Notes under the pieces: generated by a model
Seen by the model: only the letters and a program-made list of their open reading frames with translations
Told to the model about the DNA's origin: nothing
Databases searched by the model: none
Shown here: piece by piece, positions 47,134 to 58,339 of the stretch
Numbering within the stretch: the stretch's first letter is position 1
How the letters are laid out: each line of letters starts with the position of its first letter
Translations under genes and position numbers: made by a program
DNA from: Mycoplasma yeatsii GM274B
GTDB lineage: Bacteria; Bacillota_I; Bacilli_A; Mycoplasmatales; Mycoplasmataceae
Direction of reading: 5' to 3'
DNA length: 64,000 nucleotides
NCBI RefSeq assembly: GCF_000875755.1
Contig: NZ_CP007520.1
Span: 558,001 to 622,000, forward strand

Positions 47134-47535
47134 CTAAAAAATTCCTTGATCATCAAATGAGTATTGTAAAATTGAATCAACACTATAATCACCAAAATTA
47201 TTTGGAATAGCAACTTTTTGTACGCTTTTACCTGATCCTAATTCTAAAACAGGAAAACGAGATTGCATAGAATCATATTTTAATTTTTCTATTTCATAGT
47301 CAACTTTTCTTGTGTTATCTACTTTTATTAAATTGTTGCCTATCTTATACTCTGCTTTAACTGGATTCGTTGAAGCAATAAACATTGATAAAATTGAAGA
47401 TGTAATAGTGCCAATAACACCAATATAACCATTAAAGATGCTTGAAACAAGTTTTCCAGCACCATCTAAAAGAGCACCAGTAATACCTGCTCCACCAATA
47501 ATTTCTTTTGTATTTTCTATTTTAATTTCTTTCAT
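47134..47535 (-). CDS. small protein with double-glycine-like leader
   Basis: 133 residues. MKEIKIENTKEIIGG (Gly14-Gly15) resembles leaders cut by C39 peptidase transporters; then GAGKLVSSIFNGYIG and a hydrophobic, Gly/Ser/Ile-rich stretch to about residue 55, then a polar tail with KAEYKIGNNLIKVDN. GGAGG lies 10 bases upstream. It follows rsmI by 25 bases. Could be a secreted peptide or bacteriocin-like product, or merely a small membrane protein; no transporter is in the window. Confidence 0.6.
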   Translation of the reverse strand: MKEIKIENTKEIIGGAGITGALLDGAGKLVSSIFNGYIGVIGTITSSILSMFIASTNPVKAEYKIGNNLIKVDNTRKVDYEIEKLKYDSMQSRFPVLELGSGKSVQKVAIPNNFGDYSVDSILQYSFDDQGIF

Positions 47536-47560
47536 TTCATTTTTACCTCCTATTAATGTA

Positions 47561-48454
47561 TTAGGAAGTTTTATTTAAAATGTACATGTTATATAGCTCA
47601 TTTTTTGATTTATTTGTTTTTTGACTAATTATTTCACAAGCTTTTTTTAATTTAATATCACTTAAATTCATTTCTTCATCAATTAATTTAATAATTTCTT
47701 GATCTGAATAATCGTTATTTATTAGTTTTTGATTCTGTTTATCAATTACAATTACAAATTCACCTTTACTAATAAATTCATCTGAATTAACATAATTATT
47801 AATTTCACTAATTGATCCATAGATAATTTCTTCATTAATTTTAGTTAGTTCTCTAGCTATAGCTATTTTATGATTTGGATCTAATATTTCACTTAAACAT
47901 TCAACAGTTTGTTTAATTCTGTGAACTGATTCATAAAAACTAATGACAGTATCATTATATTTATTAATTAAATTAGTTAATTCTTTAATTTTTGATTGTT
48001 TATTTTTATTTTCAATAAAACCATAAAAATAATTTGTTTTACTATTAAAACCACTACAAATTAAAGCGTGAATATAAGCTGAACCTGTTCCAATTGCAGT
48101 AATATTACAATTTATATTTAACTGTCTTAATTGACTGATTAAATAACCTGCTGGATCACTTATAATAGGAACTCCTGCATCACTTATAATAGCTAAGCTT
48201 TTATTTTGATTAACTAGATCTATTATTTGATTAATTCTTTGATCTTCATTGTGCATGTGAAAAGAAATTAAATTATTTGAAATATTATATTTATCTAATA
48301 AAACTTTACTAGTTCTAGTATCTTCACAAAATATAAAATCAACACCTTGTAATGTCTCTAAACTTCTTTTATTAATATCATCTAAATTACCTATTGGAGT
48401 TGTTATTAAATAAATTGTAGGTTTATTATTTTTAAAAGTTTTTTGTAAAATCAT
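47561..48454 (-). CDS. rsmI: 16S rRNA 2'-O-methyltransferase RsmI
   Basis: 297 residues. Family segments TIYLITTPIGNLDDI, FIFCEDTRTSKVLLDKY, SLAIISDAGVPIISDPAG, and SFYESVHRI in the middle. It methylates C1402 of 16S rRNA with SAM. AAGGAGAAA precedes the ATG. It is upstream of the small double-glycine protein. Confidence 0.96.
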   Translation of the reverse strand: MILQKTFKNNKPTIYLITTPIGNLDDINKRSLETLQGVDFIFCEDTRTSKVLLDKYNISNNLISFHMHNEDQRINQIIDLVNQNKSLAIISDAGVPIISDPAGYLISQLRQLNINCNITAIGTGSAYIHALICSGFNSKTNYFYGFIENKNKQSKIKELTNLINKYNDTVISFYESVHRIKQTVECLSEILDPNHKIAIARELTKINEEIIYGSISEINNYVNSDEFISKGEFVIVIDKQNQKLINNDYSDQEIIKLIDEEMNLSDIKLKKACEIISQKTNKSKNELYNMYILNKTS

Positions 48455-48572
48455 AATTTCTCCTTATAAACTATTTTAATTTTAACTTAAGATTAGATAA
48501 ACTGAATCATTGTACTGTTAAACATTGAAATATTAAACAAAATGAACCTATAATCAAAAAAATATCAATTAG

Positions 48573-48672
48573 GCGAGCAAAAAGTGTGGAAATACACGCA
48601 AATTGCTTGTGTAAGTTGAATAATTACAGGTTTAGGTGAGCAAAAAGTGTGGAAATACACGCAAATTGCTCG
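48573..48672. repeat. two exact 33-bp palindromic direct repeats
   Basis: The same 33 bases (GAGCAAAAAGTGTGG ... ACACGCAAATTGCT) occur at 48575-48607 and 48638-48670, 63 bases apart start to start. Each can fold: GAGCAA pairs with TTGCTC-type bases, GTGT with ACAC. The rest of the 318-base gap 48455-48772 is AT-rich with a terminator at its left-hand gene side. Confidence 0.75.
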
Positions 48673-48720
48673 CGATTTATATAATTACTGAAACAATTTC
48701 GATAGATAAACATAACCAAT

Positions 48721-48753
48721 AAAAATAAAATTGACAGAAATCTCTGTCAATTT
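48721..48753 (-). terminator. terminator after the gnd-like gene
   Basis: AAATTGACAGA and TCTGTCAATTT form an 11-bp stem with loop AATC; the minus strand ends in TTTTATTTTT. Confidence 0.85.
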
Positions 48754-48772
48754 AATAAAGTTATTATACGGA

Positions 48773-49675
48773 TTATTTTTTCTTTTTAACAACAGCGTGT
48801 CCACCAAAACCTTTTCTTAAAGATGAAACAACTTTTCCTGAGAATGTATCAGTAAATTTACTTCTTTGTCTCATCATAACTGATAATGAAATTGTTGGAG
48901 CTGGAGTTCCTTGTTCTAAGGCTTCTTGAACAGTTCATAATCCTTCACCATTCATATCCATTTCACCAGTTAATGATTCAAGTTTTGGATCATTTTTAAA
49001 TGCATCGATCATTAATTCAATTAATCATGAACGAATAACACTTCCGTTATTTCACATTAAACTAACTTTTTCTAAATCATAGTCAAAATCAGAACGTTCT
49101 AATAATTCATAACCTTCAGCAATTGATTGCATCATACCATATTCAATACCATTGTGAATCATTTTACAGAAATGTCCACTACCAGGTTTTCCTGTGTGTA
49201 AATATCCATTTTCAACTGCTATTGATTTAAAGAAATCATGTAATGGTTCAAGAGCTTTATCTTCTCCACCAACCATTAAACAAGCTCCATTTCTAGCTCC
49301 ACTAATTCCACCACTAATACCACAATCTACAAAATTAATATTTTTTTCTTTTGCTATGTTGTATCTGTTTATAGAATCTTTGTAAAAAGAGTTTCCTGAA
49401 TCAATAATAGTATCGTTTTCGTCTAAATGTTTTAACACTTCTTCAAAACATTCTTGAGTTATTTTACCGTTTGGAACTAATAAAATGATTGTTCTTGGTT
49501 TTTCTAATGAATTAACTAGATCAGAAATACTTGATGCTGTTTTAATGTTTTCGCTGTTTAATTCATTATAAATTGCTTGATTTTGATCATAACCAACAAT
49601 ATCATAACCTTTTGATTTAATGTTTCTAATTAAATTAGAACCCATCTTACCAAGACCTACTAATCCTATATTCAT
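48773..49675 (-). CDS. gnd: 6-phosphogluconate dehydrogenase-like protein (short form)
   Basis: 300 residues, the size of the short NAD-type Gnd. N-terminal MNIGLVGLGKMGSNLIRNI (cofactor loop), DCGISGGISGARNGACLMVG (substrate loop), and GHFCKMIHNGIEYGMMQ with the catalytic Lys. It follows mtlF with TAATG overlap, where a mannitol-1-phosphate dehydrogenase would usually lie. It may act on a PTS-imported sugar acid or alcohol phosphate rather than in a pentose pathway; I infer this from context. Confidence 0.85.
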
Positions 49676-50115
49676 TAATCTTGCTCACTTTCTAAATTAC
49701 TAAAAAAATCAAATATTTCATCAAGTGTATTTAGATTTTTATTCATTGATTCAACTTCACTTTTTTCACTAAAAGCAATAGCTAAATTTTGTAATGCTTC
49801 AAGTTGATTATTACCTTCAAGAGCTAAAGCTACTATTCAATTAACTTTTTCATCATCTCATGTTAAAGCTTCTTTTAATTTAACAACTAAGATACCTGAA
49901 TTTTTAATATATTTAAATCCATCTGAATTACCATGAGGAATTGCTAAATAATTTCCGATAGCTACACTTGCTGTTTTATCTCTTTCAATCATAGAGTCGA
50001 TGTATTGTTTATCAACATATCCTAATTCAACCATTTTGTTTCCAACAAATTCAATAGCTTCAATTTTTGAATTAAATTTATCAATTAAAAATACACTTTC
50101 TTTATTTTTGATCAT
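49675..50115 (-). CDS. mtlF: PTS mannitol-type EIIA
   Basis: 146 residues. IGNYLAIPHGNSDGFKYIKN carries the phosphorylated His of the EIIA-mannitol/fructose family; VKLKEALTWDDEKVNWIVAL follows. It passes phosphate from HPr to the EIIB domain of MtlA. It overlaps mtlA by 14 bases and gnd by one base. Confidence 0.92.
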
Positions 50116-51712
50116 GATTTTCTTCTTTCTTTTTGTGTTCTAATAATTCATTTTTTAAGTTGTCAAAAATTCCGTCACCTAAGAATTTATTAACACCATA
50201 AATATAAGCATGTTCTGATTTTTCTTTAGCTATTTCAGCAAAGTTATGCATTGTAACGATAATATCTGCTGATGAATCTAAATCTTTTACTGCACAGTTT
50301 GAAACTTCAATATCAATATTGTTTTGTTTAACTCATTTTTTCAAAATACCTGCAGCCATTGCACTAGATCCCATACCAGCATCACAAGCAACAACTAATT
50401 TTTTAGCGTTTTTTCAATCAAAGTTACTTACTTTTTTACCTTCTTCTTTTTTAGATTCTTGACCAAAAGTAACTCCTTTGTCATCAACTTGAACTTGCAT
50501 TAATGGTTCGTTGTTATGTTTTTTCTTAAATCTCATAATTAGAGATGCAACTATAAACGAAACAATAGCTCCACTAAATACAGCTAGTACGTTAATAGCT
50601 ATTCTATAACCTGTTCCAGCTACTGAAATAACAGAAATTAAACTACCTGGAGAAATTGCTGCAGTAGCTCCTCCTGCTAATAATTTAACAATTGATAAAC
50701 TAGTAAATGCTCCAGAAATGGTTGCTAAAATCATAACTGGTTCACTTAAAATATAAACATAGTGAACTTCGTGAATTCCACCGATTAGTTGAATAACACT
50801 AGCTCCTGAAGCAGCCCCTCTTTGTTGTTTTCTTCAAACTACATAAGCAATTAATAGTCCGAATCCTGGTCCAGGGTTACCACCAACCATGAAAAATCCA
50901 CTGTATCCAATTTGTTGAACTTCTTGTAAACCTATTGGTATCATTACTCCTCAGTTCAATGCGTTATTTAAAAATACCGATCTTAATGGTTCAGTAAATA
51001 TTGACATGAACGGGAATAGTCAAGGCAATCTTGTAAATAGATCAATTATTTGAACCATAACTCAACTAATTGAATACATCACAAATGGTCAGATTCAGAA
51101 AATTGATAGACCAAATATAATTGCAAAACCAGCTAAAGAAAAGTTTCTTACTAACATTTCAAATCCAGGTTTTACTCTATTTATGTATAATAATTCAACT
51201 TTTTTAGTTATATAAACAAATAACGGAGAAATTATCATAGCTGCAACTATTTGGTTAGGTGCACCAGCTTGACGTACTGTTCCTTTTGCAAATTTTCAGT
51301 CAGCCATTAATGTTTTATATAAAAAATCATTTCCTATGATCGCACAAACTACTAAAAATGCAGCTAACATTCCACCTCTAGTTTTATAAACCATGTTTCC
51401 TGCAGTATAAGCTACTAAAACAGGAATAAGTCACTTCATTGTAGGTGCTACAATTTGACCAAATGCTTCGCTTTTAAATCATCCAGTTGCAACTCAAACT
51501 TCTTTTCCATCAACAGTGGTATATTTACCTAAAAACATGGCTGTAATTAATCCTCAAGCAATTAAGATACTTACAGTAGGCATAATCATTCCAGCCATAA
51601 AGCTTCCAACTTTTTGAATATGTTTCTTAATTACGTTTTTTGAGTTTTTAGCTTCGTTAATAATTGCTTTATCAACATCAGCTTTAATTTTAAACTCATT
51701 TAATTTACTCAT
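50102..51712 (-). CDS. mtlA: PTS mannitol-type EIICB
   Basis: 536 residues. EIIC membrane part of about eight helices with PTVSILIAWGLITA and GGIHEVHYVYILSEP (mannitol GGIHE motif), linker with KKKHNNEPL, then EIIB with VVACDAGMGSSAMAAGIL where the Cys is phosphorylated. It imports and phosphorylates a hexitol. First gene of the mtlA-mtlF-gnd operon; the true substrate is uncertain because mtlD is absent. Confidence 0.92.
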
Positions 51713-51821
51713 ATTTTTGTTTTTATCCTTTCTATCGAAATTAATTTTATCAAATATAAAAATACACTTATACTTAGTAATTATGTATTAGAAAAAAATC
51801 TTAAAAAATGTCTTTATGTAA

Positions 51822-51847
51822 ATAAAAAAGAGCAATTTCTTGCTCTT
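51822..51847 (-). terminator. terminator after pgi
   Basis: AAGAGCAA and TTGCTCTT with loop TTTC; six T follow on the minus strand. Confidence 0.85.
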
Positions 51848-51858
51848 AGTTTGTAATA

Positions 51859-53142
51859 CTATTTAACACCTGGTTTGTCTAATAATTTAAACATGTTGTA
51901 TTTATAAACTTCAACACCTGGTTGATCGAAAGGATTAACATCTAATAGATATCCGCTCATTGCAACAGCTAATTCAAAGAAGTAAACTAAGTATCCAAAT
52001 TGTTCATCATCCATTTTTTCAAATTCTAAAATAATGTTTGGCATTTGTCCTGTTACTGCATGAGCTTGAACTACTCCTTTTAAAGCAGTTTGGTTAATTT
52101 CATGTAAGCTTTTTCCTACTAAGTAGTTTAATCCATCATAGTTATCTTTGTCAGGTAAAATATCAATATCTTTAACTGGTTTATTAATTCTAATAACAGT
52201 TTCAAACATAACATTTCTTGGACCTTGTTGAACTCATTGTCCTAGTGAGTGAAGATCTGTTGAAAATACCATTGATGTTGGGTATAAGGCTTTGAATTCT
52301 TTTCCTTCTGATTCACCAAATAATTGTTTTCATCATTCAGCAATCATTTGTAATTGTAATTCATAAGTAACTAATGCTTCAGTTCTGTAACCTTGGTTGT
52401 ATAAGTAATTTCTTACAAAAGCATATTTGTAAGCTTCATTTGAAGAATCGTTTGCAACTAAATCAGCTTTTGCTTTTCTAGCTCCTTTAAAGATATTATC
52501 TGTATTAATTCCAGCAACTAATAATCCAAAAATACCAACAGGAGTTAAAACTGAGAATCTTCCACCAATGTCATCTGGAATAACAAATGTTGGATATCCT
52601 TTTTCATCAGCTAATTTTTTTAATGCTCCTTTTTGTTTATCAGTAACTGCAACGATTAATTCTTTTGATTTTTCAATTCCAACTTTATTTACTAATTCTT
52701 GTTCTAAAATTCTAAATGCAACTCCTGGTTCAGTAGTTGTTCCTGATTTTGAAATTACACAAATTCCGAAGTTTTTATCTTTTAAATATTCAACTAATTG
52801 AGCTGTATAAGTTGAACTCATTGTGTGTCCTGCGTAAACAACTTCAACTTTGTCTTTGTGTTTTAATCCACGAATCATTTCATCAGCTGCACGCATTCCT
52901 AAATATGATCCACCAATACCAATGATTACTAAAGTATCAATTTTACTACGTAATTCACCAGCAACTTGTTTCATTTTTTCATATTCAGCTTTATCGTAAT
53001 TTTCTGGTCAATCTAATCAACCTAAAAAATCATTTCCTTTTCCAGTTTTATTAACAATCATTTCATGAACTTGCTTGATTTTATCTTCATCAACAATTTT
53101 ATTAAAATCTAAGCCAGCATAATCTAAGTTTACTTTAATCAT
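51859..53142 (-). CDS. pgi: glucose-6-phosphate isomerase
   Basis: 427 residues, Firmicute-type size. [49 protein letters not shown] are family motifs, with the late Gln/Lys/His region towards the end. Interconverts glucose-6-phosphate and fructose-6-phosphate. GGCAAGTA-type site before the ATG is weak. Confidence 0.96.
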
Positions 53143-53187
53143 GTTTTTACTTGCCTTTCTTTTATTTTTATCGTATTACTACACTAT

Positions 53188-53745
53188 TTAATTATAAATA
53201 GATTTTTCAGTAATTATAATATCTAATTTAACATCATGATCATCTTTTAAAATATCATCACTTATTAGTTGTTGATCAAAACTTAACCCTACTTTTAAAT
53301 AGTTATTTTTATTTAAATTAAAGAACTTATCATAAAAACCTTTACCCATACCAATACGGTTTAGATTCTTATCAAATGCTACTAGAGGAGTAAAAATACA
53401 ATCAATATCACTACTATTTATTGTTTGATCATTACTAGGTTCATAAATATTAAATTTATTTAAACTATTGTGATTATGATCTAAATATCTGATCATTTTC
53501 ATATCATTATTTTCTAAAACTCTGGGAACAAAAACTTTAATATTATTTAAAAAACAATAATCAATAATTTTTCTAGTTTCAACTTCATATTTAGTAGAAA
53601 GATAAATACAAATATTTTTAAAGTTATGATTTTTAATAAATTCAATAACTTTATTAGTAATAATTAAATTACTACTATTCATATATGTATTAGAAAAATT
53701 TTTTCTTTTTTCTAACATAATTTTTCTTAATTGTAATTTATTCAT
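53188..53745 (-). CDS. 5-formyltetrahydrofolate cyclo-ligase
   Basis: 185 residues. NKLQLRKIMLEKRKNFS at the start, FVPRVLENNDM, and the signature RIGMGKGFYDKFF. It turns 5-formyl-THF into methenyl-THF with ATP. Overlaps the sufU end by 8 bases. Folate metabolism is also represented by folA in the window. Confidence 0.93.
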   Translation of the reverse strand: MNKLQLRKIMLEKRKNFSNTYMNSSNLIITNKVIEFIKNHNFKNICIYLSTKYEVETRKIIDYCFLNNIKVFVPRVLENNDMKMIRYLDHNHNSLNKFNIYEPSNDQTINSSDIDCIFTPLVAFDKNLNRIGMGKGFYDKFFNLNKNNYLKVGLSFDQQLISDDILKDDHDVKLDIIITEKSIYN

Positions 53746-54175
53746 AATCTTTTAATATTTCTATTAAACCATTAATAGGTAAACTAGCACATAATATTCT
53801 ATTTTTTTGTTTATGTATATTTTTAAATACTACTAGTTCATTTAAATCATTAATATTAGTTAAATCACCATTATCAATTAGATCTTTATATTTATAAATG
53901 ATATCTAAAGCTTGAGTAATTGATTTATCTTTAATTTCATTAATTAATATATCAGTTGAACTAGTTGCAACAACACAAGCACTTCCTGTAAATCTAATAG
54001 ATTTAATAATATTTGATTCAATTAATACTTGTATAGTTAGTTGATCTGCACATGTATTTGATTTTAATAATTTACTAATAGCGTTAGGATTATCTAATAA
54101 AGTTTTATTATCTGAATTAGTAAAATGCTTCATTAATATTTGTCTTAATAAACTATCGTTATTAATATCTATCAT
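53738..54175 (-). CDS. sufU: Fe-S scaffold/sulfur acceptor SufU
   Basis: 145 residues with the three Cys of the family: SNTCADQL, GSACVVATSS and ILCASLP. It takes sulfur from SufS. It lies two bases after sufS; in mycoplasmas the pair may serve tRNA thiolation or a few Fe-S proteins. Confidence 0.92.
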   Translation of the reverse strand: MIDINNDSLLRQILMKHFTNSDNKTLLDNPNAISKLLKSNTCADQLTIQVLIESNIIKSIRFTGSACVVATSSTDILINEIKDKSITQALDIIYKYKDLIDNGDLTNINDLNELVVFKNIHKQKNRILCASLPINGLIEILKDYE

Positions 54176-54177
54176 AA

Positions 54178-55413
54178 CTAAAATAAAGCATCTAAGAATT
54201 TATCAGCATTTTTTAAAGCATCTACTAATTTATCAACATCAGTTTTAGTATTATAAACTCCAAAAGTTATTCTAACAGTGATTTCAGTTCCAATTACATC
54301 AGCTAATCTTCTAACACAATGAGCTCCAGCTCTTGAAGCTATATCATATTTGATATCTAAAAAGTGAGCTATATCTTGAGGGTTAATATTTCTAACATTA
54401 AATATTAATAATGGAGAATAATTATTAATATTATAAAAAGTAATATATTTATCTAGATCGTTTAATTTGATTTGTTCGATTAAATATTTTTTTAAACTAT
54501 GTTCATATTCAGCAATTTTTTCAGCGTTTAAACTAGTAATAAATTTAATTGCTTTATTAAATGCAACTATTCCAGAAATATTAGGTGTTCCTGCTTCTAG
54601 TTTATTAGGTAGGCTTGCTAGTTTATAATCTTTAAAATCTTTTGAAATTTCTAAACTCATTCCTCCACCATAAAAAATAGGTTCTAATTGATCTAATAAG
54701 TCATATTTACCATATAAAACACCAACTCCAAAAGGTCCATACATTTTATGTGATGCTATTGCTAGAAAATCAACATCTCAATCAACTACATCAATTTTAG
54801 AGTGAGCTGCTGATTGAGCTGCATCAACTACAACTATTACATCAGGTTTAATGCTTCTAATTTTTTTAATAATAGCTTTAATATCATTTACATAACCTGT
54901 AGTGTTTGAAATATGAGCAAAAGTAATGATTTTAGTTTTTGAATTAATTACTTGATCTAATCTATCAATATCAATACCATATTCACTAGTTAAAAATAAA
55001 GGTTTAATAACTGCTTTAGTTTTATTAGCTACATTGACTCAAGGTAATAAGTTAGCTGAATGTTCTAAACTAGTTGTTAATATTTCATCATTTTCTTTTA
55101 TTAAATGACTTAATCCAAAAGCTATTTGATTTAATGCGTGAGTTGCTCCATTTGTAAAAATAATTTCTTTTTCAGATTTAGCATTTATAAACTCTTTAGT
55201 TAGTTTTCTAGTTTCATTTAAAAATTCAATTGACTTATAACCTAATTTATAATCAGTTGAATGTGGATTAGTACTAATATAATTTAAATAATCCATTTCA
55301 GCTTGAATTACACTTTGATGTTTTAATGTTGTTGCTCCACTATCAAAATAAACTAATTCTTTATTGTTATTAAGAACTGGAAACTCTTGTTTAATATTTT
55401 TAAATATATCCAT
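54178..55413 (-). CDS. sufS: cysteine desulfurase SufS
   Basis: 411 residues. DSGATTLKHQSVI, NGATHALNQIAFGL, the PLP-binding His-Lys-Met near MYGPFGVGVLYG, and RAGAHCVRRL with the persulfide Cys. Takes sulfur from cysteine. First of the sufS-sufU-cyclo-ligase group; 159 bases upstream hold promoters of both sides. Confidence 0.95.
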
Positions 55414-55572
55414 AATTTCACCTACATTTATTTATATTTTAAATTTATATCTTTTTTATTGTATACAAATTTAAAATTTTCTAGTTATCAAAATAATATT
55501 ATTATATAATTATTCATGATTCTATAAAAAGAAGTTTTTCGTATTGCTTAAATTTCAAAGGAGGTTAAATAG

Positions 55573-58338
55573 ATGAAAAAACTTATAACATTACTATCAA
55601 CTTTTACTTTTGCAGCAACAGCTATGACAGGAGTTGTTTCATGTAAAAAAGAAGAGCAAAGATCAAACTCTCAATTTATTAAAGGTGATGGAGAATTTGA
55701 TATCGATGCAAAAGCTTTATTAAGTTGATATAAAGAATGAAATGGTGTAAATCAAGACGAAGGATTTATTAACAAGTTTTATAATATTTTAGCTGTAGGA
55801 CTTTTAAAAGGTATTGCTGAAAAAGGTGAGTTTAAATTACCAACAGGTGATGATGCTAAACAAGTTGGTTGAGATGATAGTTTAAATACTGAACTTGAAA
55901 ATCTTTTAGGTAAAAAAGACGGATCAACTCCTAACAGTTTATATAGTTTTGCTCATAGTGCTTTAAAAGATAAAAGAGATAATGAGTTTAAAGATAAACA
56001 TAAAGACTACATTAAATTCTTAGAAGATAAATTCAAAGGAGTTAAAAAAGATCAAGCTAGTTTAGAAAACGCCTTTTTATCAGACTACATTTTAAATGAT
56101 CCTTCAAATAGTGCTTTTATCAGATTAAAAAACACTTTAATGTTCAATTCAACAATTTCTAATTCATTATGAAGAAAAGGTATTCAAACTAATGATTTAG
56201 ATATTAATGTTATTGTTAAAAAATTTGCTGGTGTTGATGTTTATAAAAATAAAAATACTTTAGAAGATTTAGCTAATGCAGTTAAAGAAGTGTTTAGCAA
56301 CGATAGTGTTAATTGAAATGATTCATCAATTACTTCATTTACAGATTTAGTAAACTCAGTTGGTGGAATTGATTTTGGAAAAGATAATAATAATAACATT
56401 TCAATTACTTACAGTTCACCAGAACAAATTAAAAATAAAATTAAAGAAGAAAAAGATAAAACTGATTGAATCAAAACTATTTTAAAAAGATTCTCAAACA
56501 AAGACGATAAATCAAATAAAGGTATAATTGAATTTTCTAATTTCGTTCAAACAGGTAATTATGATGGACCTTCTAATTTTGTAAACTTTGAAGGTTTAAG
56601 ACCTCGTTCTTGATCTAAAATCGTAAAACAAATTCCTGTTTTAAATGGAAAAGATCTAAAAAGAGATGATATTAAAGGAAACTTCGGTTCAATTACTGAT
56701 TCACAAAAATTCTCTATAGATAACTACTTTAATACTGAAAAACCAGTAATGGTATCAGACTTAATATTTACTTTTGCAAACTCTAAGAAAAAAGAAGATG
56801 TAGAAAAACAATTATCATTAGAAGCATTAATTCCTACTTCATCAACTGGAAATGATTTAACAAAAGAACTTGTTAATAGATTCCAAGGAATTGCAGCAAC
56901 ACTTCAAGCATACGTAAACGATGATCAAAAAGAAGATAAAAATGAAGTTCCTGATACTGCAGGATTAGCTCGTTTTGATACTATTTTCAGAGGAGCAACT
57001 CGTGCTATAAGAGCTGATGTTAATGGTGGAGCAAAAAGTTTTAAAGATTGAACTGAATGAGATAAAGAAAATACTTACCATAAAGTAAATAAAACTGGAG
57101 ATTTACTAACAATCAGTGATACATCATTTTCTAATGTAGCTAAATATTCAATATACGACTTCATAACAAATCAAGATAACAATTCAAACACTTGAAGTTG
57201 AAAAGGTACTGAAAAATTAAACGAAGAAGATTTAATAAAATACGGTCTAGACAAGAGTCAAGCAAGTGGTGTAATTAGTGCACTTGATGGTCATGAAGAA
57301 ACAAAAACCACTATTGCAAACGTTATTAAATTATTTGAAAAAATAAATCAAAAAGCTTCTAATGATGAAAATGAAGATAACAACGGTAAAAACATGAATA
57401 AAAATATGTTTACTGTGTTAAATAAAGATAATGGAATAATCGCTTATATTGATGGTGATGGATTACATATTACTAAAGTTGATGGATACAAATTAATGAA
57501 TATTCAACCTAGTGATAAAAAAGAAATTGATATTAATAAACAAACAGCAGTATTGAAAAAAATAGATTCTCTATATACTTCAGAATTTGGTAAAGATTTA
57601 GTTCCTTACTTAGTAAATTCTATGTTAAAAGAAGTCAAACCTAAAACATTACTAGGAGAAGGCGAAGCAGTTCCTGCTGAAAGTGCAACTGTAAATGGAG
57701 TTGCAGACAAAGTTTGAGATTGATCTGAAAGCGATAAGAAAAACTCTACATCCGTTTCAAATATGGGAGTAGAAATTGAATACTTAAACAATAATATTAA
57801 AAATAATTACGAAAGATTCTTAGTTAACACTTCTTTAATTGACAATACGAAAACTAAAACATTCTATAATACAAACATCTTAAATGAGGCATCTAAAGCA
57901 ACTGATTCATCTGACAAAAACTTAGGTTCACAAGCAAGTTGACTATTAGGATTATTCTCAAAAGTGTTTAAAAATAATGAAATTATAAATAAAATAATTA
58001 AAATTCCTGCAGAAGAAAATGTTGAAGCTGATAATAAGAAATTAGGTTCAGACGTTAAAGCTGAATTTGATCATTTAGTAACAAAAATTATCTTAGACAG
58101 ACAAAAAATGGAGCAAACTGCATCTATAGGACAGTTCTCATCAGATAACAGAAAATGAGTAAAATCAATCTTAGAAAACTGAAAAACTCAATCTAAAGAT
58201 CAAGTAAATAAGAAAAACTTTATTCCAGATCAAGCAATCGATTTAACATCAGATGATGGAAAAAGATTTAAAGCGTTGTTAAACTCAGATATTTTTAACC
58301 CAAACCAAGAATTAAAGAAAGAAAAGGAGGAAAGTTAA
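55573..58338 (+). CDS. large lipoprotein, P80-like, upstream of hinT
   Basis: 921 residues. Signal peptide ends GVVSC with Cys24. The body is largely alpha/beta, polar and Lys/Asp/Asn-rich without known motif; two related helical stretches contain RFxxI and LNNA-type segments. AAAGGAGG precedes the ATG. It sits one base before the next lipoprotein, then hinT. In mollicutes HinT is known to be linked to two membrane proteins called P80 and P60; this fits P80 by order and size. Function in those systems is surface or export related, not settled. Confidence 0.82.
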
Positions 58339-58339
58339 T

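Noticed and set aside
48575..48670. Two 33-bp repeats with a 30-bp spacer as a mini CRISPR array
   Set aside because: Only two units, strong full-length palindromes unlike CRISPR repeats of mycoplasma type II systems, and no cas gene anywhere in the window.
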